64,000 nt of DNA from Janthinobacterium sp. 64 (GTDB taxonomy: Bacteria; Pseudomonadota; Gammaproteobacteria; Burkholderiales; Burkholderiaceae_D), in assembly GCF_002813325.1 (NCBI RefSeq), contig NZ_PHUG01000001.1:5828001-5892000 (forward strand), in the 5' to 3' direction. The notes beneath the pieces are model-generated. The model was not told the origin of the DNA and made no database searches. It saw only the letters and a list, made by a program, of their open reading frames with translations. Numbering within the stretch: position 1 is the stretch's first letter; each line of letters starts with the position of its first letter. This document shows positions 53,349 through 61,723 of this stretch, piece by piece. The position numbers and the translations under genes were made by a program.

Positions 53349-55502
53349 TCAGAAATCGACGGTGGCCGACAGCCACAAGCGGCGTCCGTCCATGCTGTTG
53401 ACATAGCGGTTGGCGTAGGTCAAGGTCGGCGCCGATGAGCCACGGTAAGGCTGGTAGTCGATGAAGTCCTTGTTGAGCAGGTTGTACACGGCCGCGTTCA
53501 AGGTCACGCGTTTGTTCAGCTGGTAGCTGGTGCCCAGGTGCAGCATGGTGTAGCCCTTGTAGTCGCCCAGCGCGGCCTTGGCGGCGCGCGTGGAAGCCGA
53601 GGTGCCCGGATCGCGGAAGCGCTCGCTGCGGTACTCGGCGCGCAGCCAGCCATTCCACTCGCGCGAGATATCCCACGACAGGCGCGCGTTGACGGCGTGC
53701 TTGGGCGTGTCGCTCAGCGGTTTGCCCGCGTTGCTGCTGCTCTTCTGTTCGCTTTCCGTGTACGTGTAGTTGGCGCTGGCCGACAAGGTCTTGCTCAGCG
53801 GGAAGCGCGTGTTCAGCTCGACGCCGCGTGTGACGGCCTCATCCACGTTGACGGACTGGCCGAATGCATCGACGTTGGGCCAGTTGCCGAAGCTGACGCA
53901 GCCGGGACGGTTCGGCGAAGGACGGTAGCTGCAATTGACGAGGCCCGTGCCCGTCGTGATCTTGTCCTTGAATGTATTGTTGAACAGGGAGCCGCTGGCC
54001 GTCCAGCCGGCCAGATTGTCGAAATACGCGCCAATTTCCGTCGTCGTGCTCGTTTCCGGCTTCAGGTTCGGGCTGCCGACGAGGGGAATCGTGCCCTGGC
54101 CGCCGAAACCGTTGATGCCTGGCGACAGTTGTTCCACGCGCGGCGTCTTGTAACCCTTGCTGACGCCGCCTTTGACGGTCCAGCTTGGCGTCGCGTTCCA
54201 CACGGCATACGCGCGGGGGCTGGTCTGGCCGCCGAAGATGCTGTGATCGTCATAACGGGCGCCGAAGGTCAGCGCGAGATGCTCCAGCACTTGCCATTCG
54301 TCTTCCACGAACAGGGCTTTTTGCGTGAATTCGAATTTCTTCGGCGCCACGCCGTCCGTCATTTCCGCCTTCCACCATTGCGCACCGACGGTCGCCATGT
54401 GCTTGCCCAATGGCATGACCAGCTTGGTGTCGAACACCTGGCTTTCCACTTCCAAGGTGCGCGCGCTGCCGGCCACGGCGCCTGGCGTGCCCGGCGGAAT
54501 CGTGCGGCCCAGGGTTTCCGTCTTGTTCACCATGTAGCTGCTGTCGACGGTGCCGAAGCCGAAGCGGCCCGTGTGCGACAGGGTCCACTGGTCGCGGTTG
54601 TATTTCTGCTCGGGACCGTAGCCGCCCTGCAAGCCCAGGGTGCCCAGCTGCTTCTTCGAATTGTCATAGGTCTGGCGGCCTGCGTCGGCGTCGAGGATGA
54701 CGGTGTGGTAGCGGTTAGGCGTAAAGGCCAGGCGCGCGCCAAAGTTTTCAATGTCGGCGCGCACGGGGTTGGCGCCCATGCTCGGCACATTTTCCCCTCC
54801 GGCCGCGTCGTTGTAGCGGATGTTGGCCGCATCGCGGCGCTGCTTGCTGCCGCGCAGGGACAGGCCCAGCAGGTCGGTGGCGATGGGGCCGCTCAAGTAG
54901 AAGCGGCCGTTTTTCACGTCGCCGAAATCGGATTCTTCCTGCACCGTGTAGTCGGCCGAGACGGAGCCCATCCACTCTTTGCCCACCTTGCGCGTGATGA
55001 TGTTGATCACGCCGCCCATGGCGTCCGAGCCGTACAGGGTCGACATGGGGCCGCGGATGATCTCGATGCGCTCGATGGCGGCCAGCGGCGGCATGAAGCT
55101 CGTCTGCGTGCCGCCGAAGCCGTTCGGCGTGACGTTGCCGGCCGCGTTCTGGCGCCGTCCGTCGATCAGCACCAGCGTGTAGTCGCTGGGCATGCCGCGG
55201 ATGCTGATGTTCATGCCGCCCGTCTTGTCGCCCGCCGCGCCCACGTCGATGCCTTCCACGCTTTCCAGCGCCTGCGTCAGGTTGCCGAAGCGCTCCTTCG
55301 ACAGCTCTTCACGCGTCAGCACGGTAATAGAAGCGGGCGCCTGTTTGATGTCCTGCTCGAAACCGGAGGCGGAAACCACCACTTCGGGCATGCTGGCAGG
55401 CGTGCCCGTCTGGGCGTAGGCCGGCAGGCAGGACAAGGCGGCCATGGCCAGGGCCAGTGTGGTGGGGCGCGGCAGGCGCGCGCGGCGGGTGCTGTTGGAC
55501 AT
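53349..55502 (-). CDS. TonB-dependent outer-membrane receptor (CirA/FepA-like)
   Basis: 717 residues. Signal peptide ends near AYAQT; TonB-box-like start (PEVVVSASGFEQ); plug with SITVLTREELSKERFGNL and IRGMPSDYTLVLIDG; barrel ending in terminal phenylalanine (LWLSATVDF). No STN domain, so it does not signal through a sigma factor as the FecA-type receptor does. The closest types take catecholate siderophores or related iron complexes. GAATCAT repeats upstream suggest Fur control. Confidence 0.91.
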   Translation of the reverse strand: MSNSTRRARLPRPTTLALAMAALSCLPAYAQTGTPASMPEVVVSASGFEQDIKQAPASITVLTREELSKERFGNLTQALESVEGIDVGAAGDKTGGMNISIRGMPSDYTLVLIDGRRQNAAGNVTPNGFGGTQTSFMPPLAAIERIEIIRGPMSTLYGSDAMGGVINIITRKVGKEWMGSVSADYTVQEESDFGDVKNGRFYLSGPIATDLLGLSLRGSKQRRDAANIRYNDAAGGENVPSMGANPVRADIENFGARLAFTPNRYHTVILDADAGRQTYDNSKKQLGTLGLQGGYGPEQKYNRDQWTLSHTGRFGFGTVDSSYMVNKTETLGRTIPPGTPGAVAGSARTLEVESQVFDTKLVMPLGKHMATVGAQWWKAEMTDGVAPKKFEFTQKALFVEDEWQVLEHLALTFGARYDDHSIFGGQTSPRAYAVWNATPSWTVKGGVSKGYKTPRVEQLSPGINGFGGQGTIPLVGSPNLKPETSTTTEIGAYFDNLAGWTASGSLFNNTFKDKITTGTGLVNCSYRPSPNRPGCVSFGNWPNVDAFGQSVNVDEAVTRGVELNTRFPLSKTLSASANYTYTESEQKSSSNAGKPLSDTPKHAVNARLSWDISREWNGWLRAEYRSERFRDPGTSASTRAAKAALGDYKGYTMLHLGTSYQLNKRVTLNAAVYNLLNKDFIDYQPYRGSSAPTLTYANRYVNSMDGRRLWLSATVDF

Positions 55503-55565
55503 GCAAACTCCTGGAGGGTGGATGAGTGATTGGTCTGTATTATTTAGGTAATGGGAATCATGGGG

Positions 55566-55584
55566 GCAATAAGAATCATTTACA
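55566..55584. promoter_or_regulatory. Fur-like operator before the second receptor
   Basis: caataagaatcatttac region with the half-site AATCATT, and another ggaatcat about twenty bases nearer the gene. Partial match to the Fur consensus, located 60-80 bases upstream of the receptor start. Confidence 0.45.
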
Positions 55585-55702
55585 ATTGCGCGCGTAACAT
55601 CCCAAAAAATATTTTGCTCCGGATCATGCGCAGAAGTTCTTAAGAGATTCTTAATAGCGATAAAACCTGCAAGTGTCTCGCGGAATGCGGTATCTTTCAG
55701 CT

Positions 55703-56986
55703 ATGCCCAGCCCACACCAGCCCATTCCCTCCGACATCCCCCCGTTATCGCTGGCCGCCGCGCGCGCCTTGCACCTGGCCGCGCAGGGCTTGCTGCAGGC
55801 GCGGCGCAAAAAGGCCGTGAAGGCCGACGTGCTGGCCGCCATCCGCCAGATGGGCGTGCTGCAGATCGACACCATCCACGTGGTGGTGCGCAGCCCGTAT
55901 CTGGTGCTGTGGAGCCGGCTGGGCGACTATCCGCAGCCGTGGCTGGAGCAATTGCTGGCCGAGGGCGCGCTGTTCGAGTACTGGGCGCATGAAGCGTGCT
56001 TCGTGCCCATCGAAGACTATGGCTTGTACCGGCACCGCATGCTCGATCCGGCCGCCATGGGCTGGAAGTATTCGGTCAAATGGATGGCCGAGCAGGGCGA
56101 CGCCGTCGCTGCCGTGCTGGAGCACATCCGCGCCAACGGCGCCGCGCGCTCGGCCGATTTTGAACGCTCGGACGGCAAGGCGGGCGGCTGGTGGAGCTGG
56201 AAACCGGAAAAGCGCTCGCTGGAAGTACTGTTTACGTCGGGCGTGCTGATGATCGCCAAGCGCCATCAGTTCCAGCGCTATTACGACCTGGCCGAACGCG
56301 TGCTGCCCGGCTGGCACGATGGCTTGCTGCCGCCCGAAGAGCAGGTGCGCCGGCGCCTGCTGCTGGCCAGCGTGAAGGCACTGGGCCTGGCGCGCGCCAG
56401 CTGGATCAGCGACTACTTCCGCACGAAACAAGCACGTGCCAGCCTGGCGCACGATCTGCAGGCGCTGGTGGACGAGGGTGCGCTGCTGCGCTGCGCGGTC
56501 GATGGCTGGATGGACGCCGTGTACGTGCATGCGGATCATGCGGAACTGGCGCGCAATGCCGCCGCCGGCAAGCTGGCGCCCACCCTGACGACGATATTGT
56601 CGCCCTTCGACCCCGTCGTCTGGGACCGGCGCCGTGCGCTGGAATTGTTCGGTTTCGACTACCGGCTCGAATGCTATACGCCGGCCGAAAAACGCCGCTA
56701 TGGTTACTTCACCCTGCCGATCTTGCGCCGCGGCGCGCTCGTGGGGCGCCTGGACGCCAAGGCGCACCGCGCGCAGGGCCGCTTCGAGATCAAGTCGCTG
56801 GCGCTGGAAGACGGCGTGCGCCTCAGCCCCCGCCTGGTGCTGGACGTGGCCGGCGCCGTGCGGCGCCTGGCGAACTGGCATGCCTGCCCGGATATCGATA
56901 TCGTCCAGGCGCAGCCGGCAGCCTTCGGCGCGCAGCTGGCCGCAGCGTTGCACGACGGCGGCGCTGCCGCAAGGCAGGCCGCATGA
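55703..56986 (+). CDS. YcaQ-like DNA glycosylase (HTH_42 family)
   Basis: About 427 residues of the winged-helix glycosylase family of E. coli YcaQ, which unhooks interstrand crosslinks and removes alkylated bases. The catalytic QxD/QxQ region is MGVLQIDTIHVVVRSPYLVL; FEYWAHEACFVPIEDY and the later SPFDPVVWDRRRALELFGFDY are family hallmarks. In-frame starts exist at 55685 and 55703; neither has a good ribosome site. Its stop overlaps the next start (ATGA). Confidence 0.83.
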   Translation: MPSPHQPIPSDIPPLSLAAARALHLAAQGLLQARRKKAVKADVLAAIRQMGVLQIDTIHVVVRSPYLVLWSRLGDYPQPWLEQLLAEGALFEYWAHEACFVPIEDYGLYRHRMLDPAAMGWKYSVKWMAEQGDAVAAVLEHIRANGAARSADFERSDGKAGGWWSWKPEKRSLEVLFTSGVLMIAKRHQFQRYYDLAERVLPGWHDGLLPPEEQVRRRLLLASVKALGLARASWISDYFRTKQARASLAHDLQALVDEGALLRCAVDGWMDAVYVHADHAELARNAAAGKLAPTLTTILSPFDPVVWDRRRALELFGFDYRLECYTPAEKRRYGYFTLPILRRGALVGRLDAKAHRAQGRFEIKSLALEDGVRLSPRLVLDVAGAVRRLANWHACPDIDIVQAQPAAFGAQLAAALHDGGAAARQAA

Positions 56987-57975
56987 TGCTGCCAGCGGCT
57001 CCTGCCTCCTTGCTCGACGCGAATGGCGTTCCATGCTTTGGCCGCTACACGGGCCAGCTGGACGCGTTTGACTGGGCCGCGCTGGCGCCGCCGTACGCGC
57101 GCGGCGCCCTCTGGCGCCTGTTCCACCACAAGCGCTGGCATTACGTGGCCCTGTCCACGCCCACCCTGTTCTGCGGCGTGGCCATCGTCGACCTGGGCTG
57201 GACCAGCACGGCGTTCGCGTATGCCTTCGACCGTCACAAGGGCAAGCTCGTGGCCAGCTTTTCGCAGGATGGCATCCCCGGCCTGTGCGCATCGGTGGCG
57301 CCGCACGCGGGCGCCAGCAGCCGTTTTCGCTTCCTCTCGCAAGTGATCTCCATCGAGGCCCTGCCGCAGCAGCGCTACCGTTTGCAGCTCGATTGCGGCC
57401 ATTTCGGCATTGATGCGGAATGCGGCCCGCCCGTGGCGCCGACCCTGCTGGCGATCGGGCCGGTGGCCGAGGGCGGCAGCGTGCATGCCACGCAAAAGTC
57501 GGGCGGCTTGCCCTTGTGGGGCAGCGTGCGCTGCGGCGCCATGGGCTACAGCTTGGACGACGGCGTGGCCAGCTTCGATTACTCGAACGGTTTGCTGGCG
57601 CGCGAGACGGAATGGCGCTGGGCCTCGGCGCACAGCCTGGACCTGGGTTTCAACCTGCAGGCCGGCTATTTCGGCGCGCATGAAAATGCGCTGTGGCTCG
57701 ATGGCCAGCTGTATGCGCTGGGCCGCGCGCATTTCGACTTCAATCCCGACAACCCGCTGGCGCCATGGCACGTATGGACGGACGACGATCTGCTGGACCT
57801 GCACTTCAAGCCGGAAGGGGCGCGGCGCGAAGATAAAAACCTGGGGATCGCCGCCAGCCGCTACATTCAGCCCATCGGCACTTTCAGCGGCTGGGTACGC
57901 ACCAGCGCGCAATCTCCCAAGCGCATCGTGGCGCAGCTGGCGGGCGTGACGGAAAGCCACCGCTCGCGCTGGTAG
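56983..57975 (+). CDS. DUF2804 family protein
   Basis: 330 residues, no signal peptide. It has the DUF2804 layout of a two-lobed beta-rich fold, with HHKRWHYVALSTPTLFCGVA, FDYSNGLLARETEWRWAS and a C-terminal FSGWVRT segment. Function unknown; relatives are sometimes linked to lipid or carotenoid-like binding. The ATG overlaps the stop of the glycosylase gene, so the two are co-translated. Confidence 0.85.
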   Translation: MMLPAAPASLLDANGVPCFGRYTGQLDAFDWAALAPPYARGALWRLFHHKRWHYVALSTPTLFCGVAIVDLGWTSTAFAYAFDRHKGKLVASFSQDGIPGLCASVAPHAGASSRFRFLSQVISIEALPQQRYRLQLDCGHFGIDAECGPPVAPTLLAIGPVAEGGSVHATQKSGGLPLWGSVRCGAMGYSLDDGVASFDYSNGLLARETEWRWASAHSLDLGFNLQAGYFGAHENALWLDGQLYALGRAHFDFNPDNPLAPWHVWTDDDLLDLHFKPEGARREDKNLGIAASRYIQPIGTFSGWVRTSAQSPKRIVAQLAGVTESHRSRW

Positions 57976-58091
57976 GCGGGCGCAGTTTTTTTGCGAAACG
58001 CGCCACAAGGTCAAGTTTTTTTGACGGCGCATCCTATACACTGGCGCAGCCACTCCGGCAATCCCGCTCCGGCAATCCATGAGGCCAGAAC

Positions 58092-60758
58092 ATGAGTATC
58101 CGTAATCTCGACAAGTTGTTCAAGCCGGCCTCGGTGGCCCTGATCGGCGCCACGGCGCGCGACCACAAGCTGGGCGCCATCGCCCTGGCCAACCTGCTGG
58201 GGGGCGGCTATCAAGGAAGCATTTGGCCCGTCAATCCCAAGTACGACGAGCTGATGGGCCTGAAATGCTACCGCAAGCTGGCGCACTTGCCCAAGGCGCC
58301 GGACCTGGCCATCATCTGCACGCCGCCTGCCACCATCACGGCGCTGATCCGCGACCTGGGCGCGCTGGGCACGCGCGCGGCCATCGTCATGACGTCCGGC
58401 CTCGATCCCGTGCGCGAGCAGTCGCTGCGCCTGGCCATGCTGAAAGCGGCCAAGCCGCATCTGCTGCGCATCCTCGGTCCCAACAGCATGGGGCTGCTGG
58501 TGCCGAAACTGGGCTTGAACGCCAGCTTCGCCCACCTGGGCGCGACGAGCGGCAAGATCGCCTTCGTGTCGCAGTCGGGCGCGCTGGTGTCGGGCGTGCT
58601 CGATTGGGCCAATGCGCACGGCGTGGGTTTTTCCAAGTTCATTTCGCTCGGTGGCAGCTATGACATCGATTTCGGCGACCTGCTCGACTACCTGGCCGGC
58701 GACATCGACACGGCCGCCATCCTGCTGTACATGGAAGACATCCAGGCGGCGCGCAAATTCATGTCGGCGGCGCGCGCCGCTGCGCGCAGCAAGCCCGTCA
58801 TCGTCCTGAAGGCGGGACGCGAGGCCGAAGGCGCCGCCGTGGCAGCCTGGCACACGGGCGCGCTGGCCGGTTCCGACGCCGTGTACGACGCGGCCATCCG
58901 CCGCGCCGGCATGCTGCGCGTGTATTCGGCCGAAGAACTGTTCGACGCGGTGGAAACGCTCACGCATATCCGCTCGCAGCGCGGCGAGCGCCTGGCGATT
59001 CTGTGCAACGGCGGCGGCCTGGGCGTGATGGCCACCGATGCGCTGGTGGGCAGCGGCGGCAAGCTGGCCGAACTCTCGCCCGATACCGTCATCGCGCTGG
59101 AAAAGGCGCTGCCACGGGGCTGGTCGCACGACAACCCCGTCGGCTTGCCCGGCGACGCGCCCGTGCAGCGCTATGTCGACGCCATCAAGCCGCTGCTCGA
59201 CGAGCCGCAGGCGGACGCCTTGCTGCTGCTGCACGCGCCCACGGCCATGGTCTCGTCGATCGACATCGCCGAAGCCGTCACGCCGCTGATCAAGGCCACC
59301 TCGCGCACGGTGCTGTCGTGCCTGCTGGGCGGCACCACCGTGGCGCCCGCGCGCCAGGTCTTCAACCGGGCCGGCATTCCCACCTACGACACGCCGGAAA
59401 AAGCCGTGCATGGCTTCATGCAGATCGTGCAGTACCGGCGCAACCAGGAAACCCTGATGCAGGTGCCGGCGCAGCTTCCCATGTCGGCCACGCCGCGCCG
59501 CGCGCGCGTGCGCGAAATCGTCGCCGCCGCGCTGGCCGCCGGCCAGACGGTGCTCGGTGAGTGCCGCTCGAAAGAGATCCTGGCCGCCTACGGCATCCCG
59601 GTGGCCATCACGCGCATGGCGGCCGACGTGGAAGAGGCGCTGGCCGTGGCGGCGGACATCGGCTACCCGGTGGCGCTGAAAATCCATTCGCCCGACATCG
59701 CCCACAAATCCGACGTGGGCGGCGTCGCGCTCGACCTCGACACGCCCGACATCCTGCGCGCGGCCGCTGCCGCCATGCTCAAACGCGTGCGCCGCATGCG
59801 CCCAGATGCGCTGATCGACGGCTTTACGGTGCAGCAAATGGCGCGCCGGCCGCAATCGCATGAACTGATCGTCGGCGTCACCACGGACGCCGCCTTTGGT
59901 CCCGTCATCCTGGTGGGGCAGGGCGGCATCGCCGTGGAAGTGACGGCCGACCATTCCATCGGCCTGCCGCCGCTGAACATGGTGCTGGCGCGCGACATGC
60001 TGGCGCGCACGCGCGTGTCGAAACTGCTGGCCGGCTACCGCAACCAGCCGCCGGCCGACATCGACGCCATCTGCTACACCCTGATCCAGGTGGCTGAACT
60101 GGTGGCCGACATCGGCGAGCTGGCAGAACTCGACATCAACCCGCTGGTGGCCGACGCGGACGGCGTGATCGCGCTCGACGCGCGCATCCGTTTGCAACCG
60201 GGCCAGCAGCGCGACCGTCTGGCCATCCGCCCGTATCCGCAAGAACTGGAAGAGCGCGTGACGTGGATGGGGCAATCCATCTTGCTGCGCCCCATCCGGC
60301 CCGAGGACGCGCCGCAGCATATGGACCTGTTCCACGCGCTGGACCCGGACGACGTGCGCCTGCGCTTTTTCACGTCCATGCGCGAGCTGCCCGTGTCGCA
60401 GCTGGCGCGTCTGACGCAGATCGATTACGACCGCGCCATGGCCTTCATCGCCACGCACACGGGCCCGGACGGCAAGCCGGAAACCCTGGGCGTGGTGCGC
60501 GCCGTGGCCGACCCGGACAATATCCACGCCGATTTCGCCATCGCCGTGCGCTCGGCCCTGAAAGCCAAGGGCCTGGGCCACATCCTGTTTGAAAAACTGG
60601 TCGACTACTTCCGCAGCCGCGGCACGGAAGCGCTGGTGGGCGAGGCAATGGCGCGCAACAAGGGCATGCAGCGGCTGGTGAAAAGTTTTGGCGGCGAAGT
60701 CACGCCATCGGAAGAGCCGGGCGTCGTCAACCTGCATATCGGCCTGCGCGCGCCCTGA
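58092..60758 (+). CDS. patZ: PatZ/Pat-type protein lysine acetyltransferase
   Basis: 888 residues with the three-part Pat layout: CoA-binding and ligase-like domains related to ADP-forming acyl-CoA synthetases (SVALIGATARDHKLGAIALA; AAWHTGALAGSDAV), an ATP-grasp part (VALKIHSPDIAHKSDVGGVA) and a C-terminal GNAT domain from about residue 720 (LLRPIRPEDAP, KGLGHILFEKL). Such enzymes acetylate and thereby switch off acetyl-CoA synthetase and other proteins. It is monocistronic here. Confidence 0.88.
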   Translation: MSIRNLDKLFKPASVALIGATARDHKLGAIALANLLGGGYQGSIWPVNPKYDELMGLKCYRKLAHLPKAPDLAIICTPPATITALIRDLGALGTRAAIVMTSGLDPVREQSLRLAMLKAAKPHLLRILGPNSMGLLVPKLGLNASFAHLGATSGKIAFVSQSGALVSGVLDWANAHGVGFSKFISLGGSYDIDFGDLLDYLAGDIDTAAILLYMEDIQAARKFMSAARAAARSKPVIVLKAGREAEGAAVAAWHTGALAGSDAVYDAAIRRAGMLRVYSAEELFDAVETLTHIRSQRGERLAILCNGGGLGVMATDALVGSGGKLAELSPDTVIALEKALPRGWSHDNPVGLPGDAPVQRYVDAIKPLLDEPQADALLLLHAPTAMVSSIDIAEAVTPLIKATSRTVLSCLLGGTTVAPARQVFNRAGIPTYDTPEKAVHGFMQIVQYRRNQETLMQVPAQLPMSATPRRARVREIVAAALAAGQTVLGECRSKEILAAYGIPVAITRMAADVEEALAVAADIGYPVALKIHSPDIAHKSDVGGVALDLDTPDILRAAAAAMLKRVRRMRPDALIDGFTVQQMARRPQSHELIVGVTTDAAFGPVILVGQGGIAVEVTADHSIGLPPLNMVLARDMLARTRVSKLLAGYRNQPPADIDAICYTLIQVAELVADIGELAELDINPLVADADGVIALDARIRLQPGQQRDRLAIRPYPQELEERVTWMGQSILLRPIRPEDAPQHMDLFHALDPDDVRLRFFTSMRELPVSQLARLTQIDYDRAMAFIATHTGPDGKPETLGVVRAVADPDNIHADFAIAVRSALKAKGLGHILFEKLVDYFRSRGTEALVGEAMARNKGMQRLVKSFGGEVTPSEEPGVVNLHIGLRAP

Positions 60759-60873
60759 AAAAAGCGCAGGGGTCTTGCCTCGGGTTTGTGCCGGATCAAA
60801 CTCACCACTGTCGGTAGTCTTTACACTCTCACTTCCAGAATCAGACATCCAGCGCATTTTCGGGAGTGAGTGC

Positions 60874-61545
60874 ATGCTTACGGCAACATATATATTGGTT
60901 TCCCTGTCGGTAGAACAGGCAAGTATCCGCATGAGTTTGTTGGCATTTCAAAAATACATGCAGGTGCAACTGCGCCAGCAGAGCAGGCTGAGCCTGGCAC
61001 AACTGCAGTACACGGGCGACTGGCTGAACCGGCTCTACCAGGGCGGCTACTGGCGCAAGGTGGAGCTGTATCTGGTGCCCGCCATCCGCCAGGCCACGCC
61101 GCATGCGGATGGCTTGCTCAATGAGCTCAATGGCTTGAACCATGCAGCGCTGGAAAGCATCAATGTGGTGCAGCAGCGCGCGGGCGCCGCCATCGACCAT
61201 TCCGAATTACAGGCCGAGCAGCTGTGCGCGGCCATCGACGCTTTTTGCGCAGCCTTGCTGCAACGCCTGGAAAAAGAAGAGCGCGAACTGTTCGCGCTGG
61301 CGCGCAAGGTCATCGTGGGCGAAGCGTGGTTTGCCATCGCCTACCAGTTCCTCGCCCACGATGCGCGCGCGCAGGAAGCGCGCCGTGGCAAGGCGCAAGT
61401 GCTGCCCTTTGTTTTGCCCGTGCCTTTGCCAGCGCCGGGCACGCCTGCTGGCGCCGCTGACACGGCTGACACCGCCAGCATCGCCGGCACCGCGGCCGAC
61501 GATGCCTTGCCTGCCATCCAGCAACCGTTGCGCGCGCAGGCTTGA
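60874..61545 (+). CDS. Hypothetical helical protein
   Basis: 223 residues from the ATG at 60874 (gggag seven bases before), or 204 from 60931. Mostly helical (LQYTGDWLNRLYQGGYWRK, LLQRLEKEERELFALARKV), with a proline/alanine-rich C-terminal tail. The helices resemble a four-helix bundle but no family is recognised with confidence. Confidence 0.6.
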   Translation: MLTATYILVSLSVEQASIRMSLLAFQKYMQVQLRQQSRLSLAQLQYTGDWLNRLYQGGYWRKVELYLVPAIRQATPHADGLLNELNGLNHAALESINVVQQRAGAAIDHSELQAEQLCAAIDAFCAALLQRLEKEERELFALARKVIVGEAWFAIAYQFLAHDARAQEARRGKAQVLPFVLPVPLPAPGTPAGAADTADTASIAGTAADDALPAIQQPLRAQA

Positions 61546-61723
61546 GCGGGTAGCGAGCGCCCACCGCGTAGGCCCGTTTGTACCGGCTGCGCGCCCCTGA
61601 TTTTGCGCTGGCGCCAGCAAGGAAGACATCTTGCGTTAGTCATTTGGTAACTTGTACAGACCTGTCCGATGCAATACCCCGGGCTTTGTTATGATGGTGG
61701 TTTTGATCCACGCGAAACCCGTC

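Noticed and set aside
52646..55502. Response regulator and TonB receptor as one signalling unit
   Set aside because: The genes are convergent, separated by a terminator, and no kinase is present; adjacency alone is not evidence.
58011..60932. 973-codon minus-strand frame
   Set aside because: Antisense of the PatZ-type gene with no recognisable motif.
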